A DNA stretch of 21,693 nt, taken from a virus. Numbering within the stretch: position 1 is the stretch's first letter; every line of letters begins with the position of its first letter. The position numbers and the translations under genes were made by a program. The stretch lies in the IMG/VR virus record IMGVR_UViG_3300025407_000149, positions 1 through 21,693 of that record. The stretch is one strand, 5' to 3'. Shown piece after piece: positions 19,311-21,693 of the stretch. The notes under the pieces are model-generated. The model did no database searches. It was given only the letters and a program-made list of their open reading frames with translations, and was not told where the DNA came from.

Positions 19311-20414
19311 TTAAGACCAGATCGCGTGGGACGGTTCGGTGGAATACCACCCTTTGTGGTTCAAATTTTCGACCTGTCGAAAGATTTTGTCCATCTGAGC
19401 GCCAACTTCCTCCAGGGAATACTTGTTCCGGGCTGTGGATGCAATCGCCCGGCGGTTCAATGAAGGCACGTTTCGAACAGCTTCAAGCCAATCGCCCAAG
19501 GTTTTGCATCGATAGCCGTTATATCCATGCACAACGGTCTCTGAGAAGGCTCCAAAGTCAGAAGCGATCAAAGGCGTACCGCAGAGCATCCCTTCGACTC
19601 CCGCGCCTCCAAAAGGCTCACAGTAGCGCGTAGGCATCAATAGGGCGTAAGCGTTGCGGAGAAGTTCGGATCGGTCCTTGCCGGTGACAGGCGGCTCGAC
19701 GGTCATATTGATCGGAGCGTCCTGCATAAAGTGATCCAGCCATTCCTTGTTGCCTTCACCTACCAAGCGAACGGGCATATCAACGTGACGGGCAATCTCC
19801 TTGATGTGATGCAGTCCCTTGCAATCGATCAGTCGGCCAAAATAGAGTAGGTACTTCCCATCATCGTAAGAGGGCAACCAATCCTCAATGTCGTACCCCA
19901 TCGGGCAGACCCATTGATAGTCATTCCCCGCGACCTGTTCCTTGCCTTGATGCCATGACCACCACTGATAGGTTTCATAGACCCGAAGCGGAAACGCGCA
20001 TTGGGTGTAGCCAATCCCAATCTCTACATGATGAGCATTTGGAAAACGTTGACCCAAATCTGAATGAGTGATGCCAAAAGGATGGCAAATAATATCGCCA
20101 TCGCGAACGCGCATAGATAGCTCGGGAACCAGTCGTTTACAAAATTCTCGATACAGACTCGAATCCGTTGAAGCGGCCTCATGGGGCTGTTCTTCTTTGT
20201 AGAGGGCCTTGAGCCGTTCAAATGTTTCCGCATCCAGAATTTCAACGTGTTCACTTGATTGGGCCTCTGTCCCTGCATTGCTGTATTCGATGACCTCATG
20301 ACCAAAGGGAAGCATCATCTTCCCAAATCTAACGACGCGACCCGTGAAAGCACAATGTGAAAAATCTGCCGCAGGGATTGTATGAAACAACCCCAATAGG
20401 TGTAAACGAGCCAT
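19311..20414 (-). CDS. GT4-family glycosyltransferase
   Basis: Retaining glycosyltransferase that moves a sugar from a nucleotide donor; it has 367 residues. The C-terminal Rossmann half is clear: LLYFGRLIDCKGLHHIKEIA (about 189-208), VRLVGEG, and the donor-site E-x7-E motif in RYCEPFGGAGVEGMLCGTPL (E266 and E274). The N-terminal half is less typical and carries several His and Cys residues. GGGAGG six bases upstream fixes ATG 20414. Lying inside the tail operon, it might modify a tail protein, the phage DNA or the host surface; the sequence does not tell which. Intact. Confidence 0.85.
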   Translation of the reverse strand: MARLHLLGLFHTIPAADFSHCAFTGRVVRFGKMMLPFGHEVIEYSNAGTEAQSSEHVEILDAETFERLKALYKEEQPHEAASTDSSLYREFCKRLVPELSMRVRDGDIICHPFGITHSDLGQRFPNAHHVEIGIGYTQCAFPLRVYETYQWWSWHQGKEQVAGNDYQWVCPMGYDIEDWLPSYDDGKYLLYFGRLIDCKGLHHIKEIARHVDMPVRLVGEGNKEWLDHFMQDAPINMTVEPPVTGKDRSELLRNAYALLMPTRYCEPFGGAGVEGMLCGTPLIASDFGAFSETVVHGYNGYRCKTLGDWLEAVRNVPSLNRRAIASTARNKYSLEEVGAQMDKIFRQVENLNHKGWYSTEPSHAIWS

Positions 20415-20432
20415 GTTGAACCTCCCTTAGTT

Positions 20433-21693
20433 CTATTGGCCTGTTAAATACGCTTCCCATACTATATCAATTTGTCCTGATGAGTTTAAACCAAACGCCC
20501 ACCACTCGAAGTATGACGCCGTTACTTCTCCCAGTATACAACCTACAGCACCACCTGTATTTTCATTTTCACCATTACCAGCATATAAACTTATCACGAC
20601 GGTTGGTGATTGCGGAAATGCTTGAGAAAAATTAACTCTATTAAATGTTCCTCCAGTGCTAGGATCAGTCGCAATTCTATAAAAATTACTTCCATAAGTA
20701 GCGGATGACATCGGAGCACTTGCGCTTCCCTGTTGGGCCTGTCCTACTGCAAATGTGATCGTACCGGAAAGTGCGAAAAATCTTGACGGAACGCTTGTGA
20801 ATGCTTGAGGGCATACATACACTTGCCCACTATAAATTCCAATACCTTGTGTGGACCCCCCCTGACCACAAATTGCATTTGTCCCAAGTGTTATTGCTGA
20901 TCCACCATTAATTTGAATAGCTTTGCTTCCAGATGCAACAGCCATTTCATTTCCACCGATGTAGACATTAGATAAGTTTGCCCCTTCAAACTGAATGCCG
21001 ATGTTCCCATTAACTGTCATCTGATTCCCGGTGATGACAACTTGGGAAAATGAATTAGAACTTGTATTTAATGCAATTGATGATGATGCTGCGGCTTCTA
21101 AGCTATTTCCTGAAATAACAAGAATTGAGGTGCTTGGATTCCCAGCGCCTGTCGAATACTGACCAAGGTAGTGATAGGTCGCATTAAGAAATTTATTTCC
21201 GATGATTTTCAAACCACCAGAAGAATATTGAGAAATAGTGATCCCGCCGATAGACGACGCAAATGTGCAATTCGTTATGCAAGAATCGCCTGAATCAATG
21301 TTATTCGTGTTTTGGATTTGGATAGCAGTCGTATAGTTGTTCCAGTTGCATCCTAAAACAACCCACCCAGAAGCTTTTACAAAATTTAACCCGATTGCCC
21401 CGACGATAAATTGGCAATTTGTAATTCTACTATTACCGTTTTCACCAGACGCTGGATTAACAGTTATATAAGATCCACTTGTTCTTTGGGCATTAGATGT
21501 AAATACAATGTTCGACACAAAAAACGTTTGAGTAGAACTTATCGTTATTACATCACCTGTTGAGGAACTGGCAACAATAGCACTTGCGTAAAAAGAATCC
21601 CCAAGTAAATTTATACCAGTTGTGATAGATAAGCTTGAAACTAAATAACGACCAGCGGGGAAATAAATTGTTCTATTTGGGTTAGAAGTGATT
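20433..21693 (-). CDS. Tail spike/fibre protein with right-handed beta-helix (pectate-lyase-like), 5' end outside the window
   Basis: Reading upstream of the GTG at 21518 gives an open frame to the window edge, including NRTIYFPAGRYLVSSLSITT and GINLLGDSFYAS, a typical start of pectate-lyase-3-like beta-helix rungs. The rest has many N-x-I and I-x-G-N rungs: FVKASGWVVLGCNWNN, GGLKIIGNKFLNATYHYLG, SILVISGNSLEA, VVITGNQMTVNGNIGIQFEG and VYIGGNEMAV. The C-terminal part (FYRIATDPSTGGTFNRVNFS, FEWWAFGLNSSGQIDIVWEA) is a beta-rich tip. Such proteins bind or cut surface polysaccharide. At least 419 residues are present; the start is missing. The base content is more AT-rich than the neighbours, suggesting exchange between phages. 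Confidence 0.8.
   Translation of the reverse strand, partial: ITSNPNRTIYFPAGRYLVSSLSITTGINLLGDSFYASAIVASSSTGDVITISSTQTFFVSNIVFTSNAQRTSGSYITVNPASGENGNSRITNCQFIVGAIGLNFVKASGWVVLGCNWNNYTTAIQIQNTNNIDSGDSCITNCTFASSIGGITISQYSSGGLKIIGNKFLNATYHYLGQYSTGAGNPSTSILVISGNSLEAAASSSIALNTSSNSFSQVVITGNQMTVNGNIGIQFEGANLSNVYIGGNEMAVASGSKAIQINGGSAITLGTNAICGQGGSTQGIGIYSGQVYVCPQAFTSVPSRFFALSGTITFAVGQAQQGSASAPMSSATYGSNFYRIATDPSTGGTFNRVNFSQAFPQSPTVVISLYAGNGENENTGGAVGCILGEVTASYFEWWAFGLNSSGQIDIVWEAYLTGQ

Noticed and set aside
1-21693. CRISPR arrays, rRNA genes and insertion sequences
   Set aside because: No regularly spaced repeats, rRNA-like sequence or transposase with terminal inverted repeats was seen.

Overview
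The window is about 21.7 kb of a tailed double-stranded DNA bacteriophage or prophage. The evidence is a terminase pair, a DUF1073-type portal, a RecE/RecT recombination pair, a prim-pol/VirE primase-helicase, and a tail-fibre and tail-spike block. Shine-Dalgarno sites, sigma70-like promoters, a lipobox and a Sec-type signal point to a Gram-negative, probably proteobacterial, host. I see no integrase, capsid gene or complete lysis cassette, so lifestyle cannot be settled here.

Layout. (1) From 9535 down to 1, on the minus strand, lies a tightly packed block: a small Cro-like HTH protein, a C5-methyltransferase-like protein, a DEAH helicase, a VRR-NUC nuclease, a small unknown protein, the primase-helicase, a G-tract repeat region (possible origin), a small cysteine protein, an HNH/AP2 homing-type nuclease, a small unknown, TerS, TerL and the portal, which runs off the left edge. 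(2) Between 9535 and 9638 is a promoter/operator region. (3) From 9638 to 12103 on the plus strand are RecE-like exonuclease, a small protein, RecT, an SSB-like protein and a zinc/HTH regulator, closed by a strong terminator. (4) A new promoter at 12174 drives a long chain of small overlapping accessory genes (12246 to 16611), including MazG-like, ABA-sandwich and DUF1653 proteins and a duplicated gene pair. The chain ends in an exported HNH nuclease at 16970. (5) From 21693 down to 17001, on the minus strand, lie the end of the tail operon (beta-helical tail spike, a GT4 glycosyltransferase, small structural proteins, a repeat-containing tail fibre) and a small holin-like/lipoprotein end, terminated by a hairpin at 16950-16976 that also covers the stop of the convergent HNH gene.

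The minus-strand block at the left (packaging, portal) and the one at the right (tail) probably join across the window ends into one late transcription unit.

Main oddities. Three core genes (portal, TerL, methyltransferase) are each broken by one small indel; the methyltransferase break sits in a nine-base G/C homopolymer. The 4063-4314 gap holds repeated GGGTGGGGGG tracts, AT-rich DNA and an 11-bp hairpin touching a start codon. Several short gaps in the minus-strand block can fold into competing or terminator-like RNA structures. All functional statements come from reading the sequence and from remembered family features; no database search was run.
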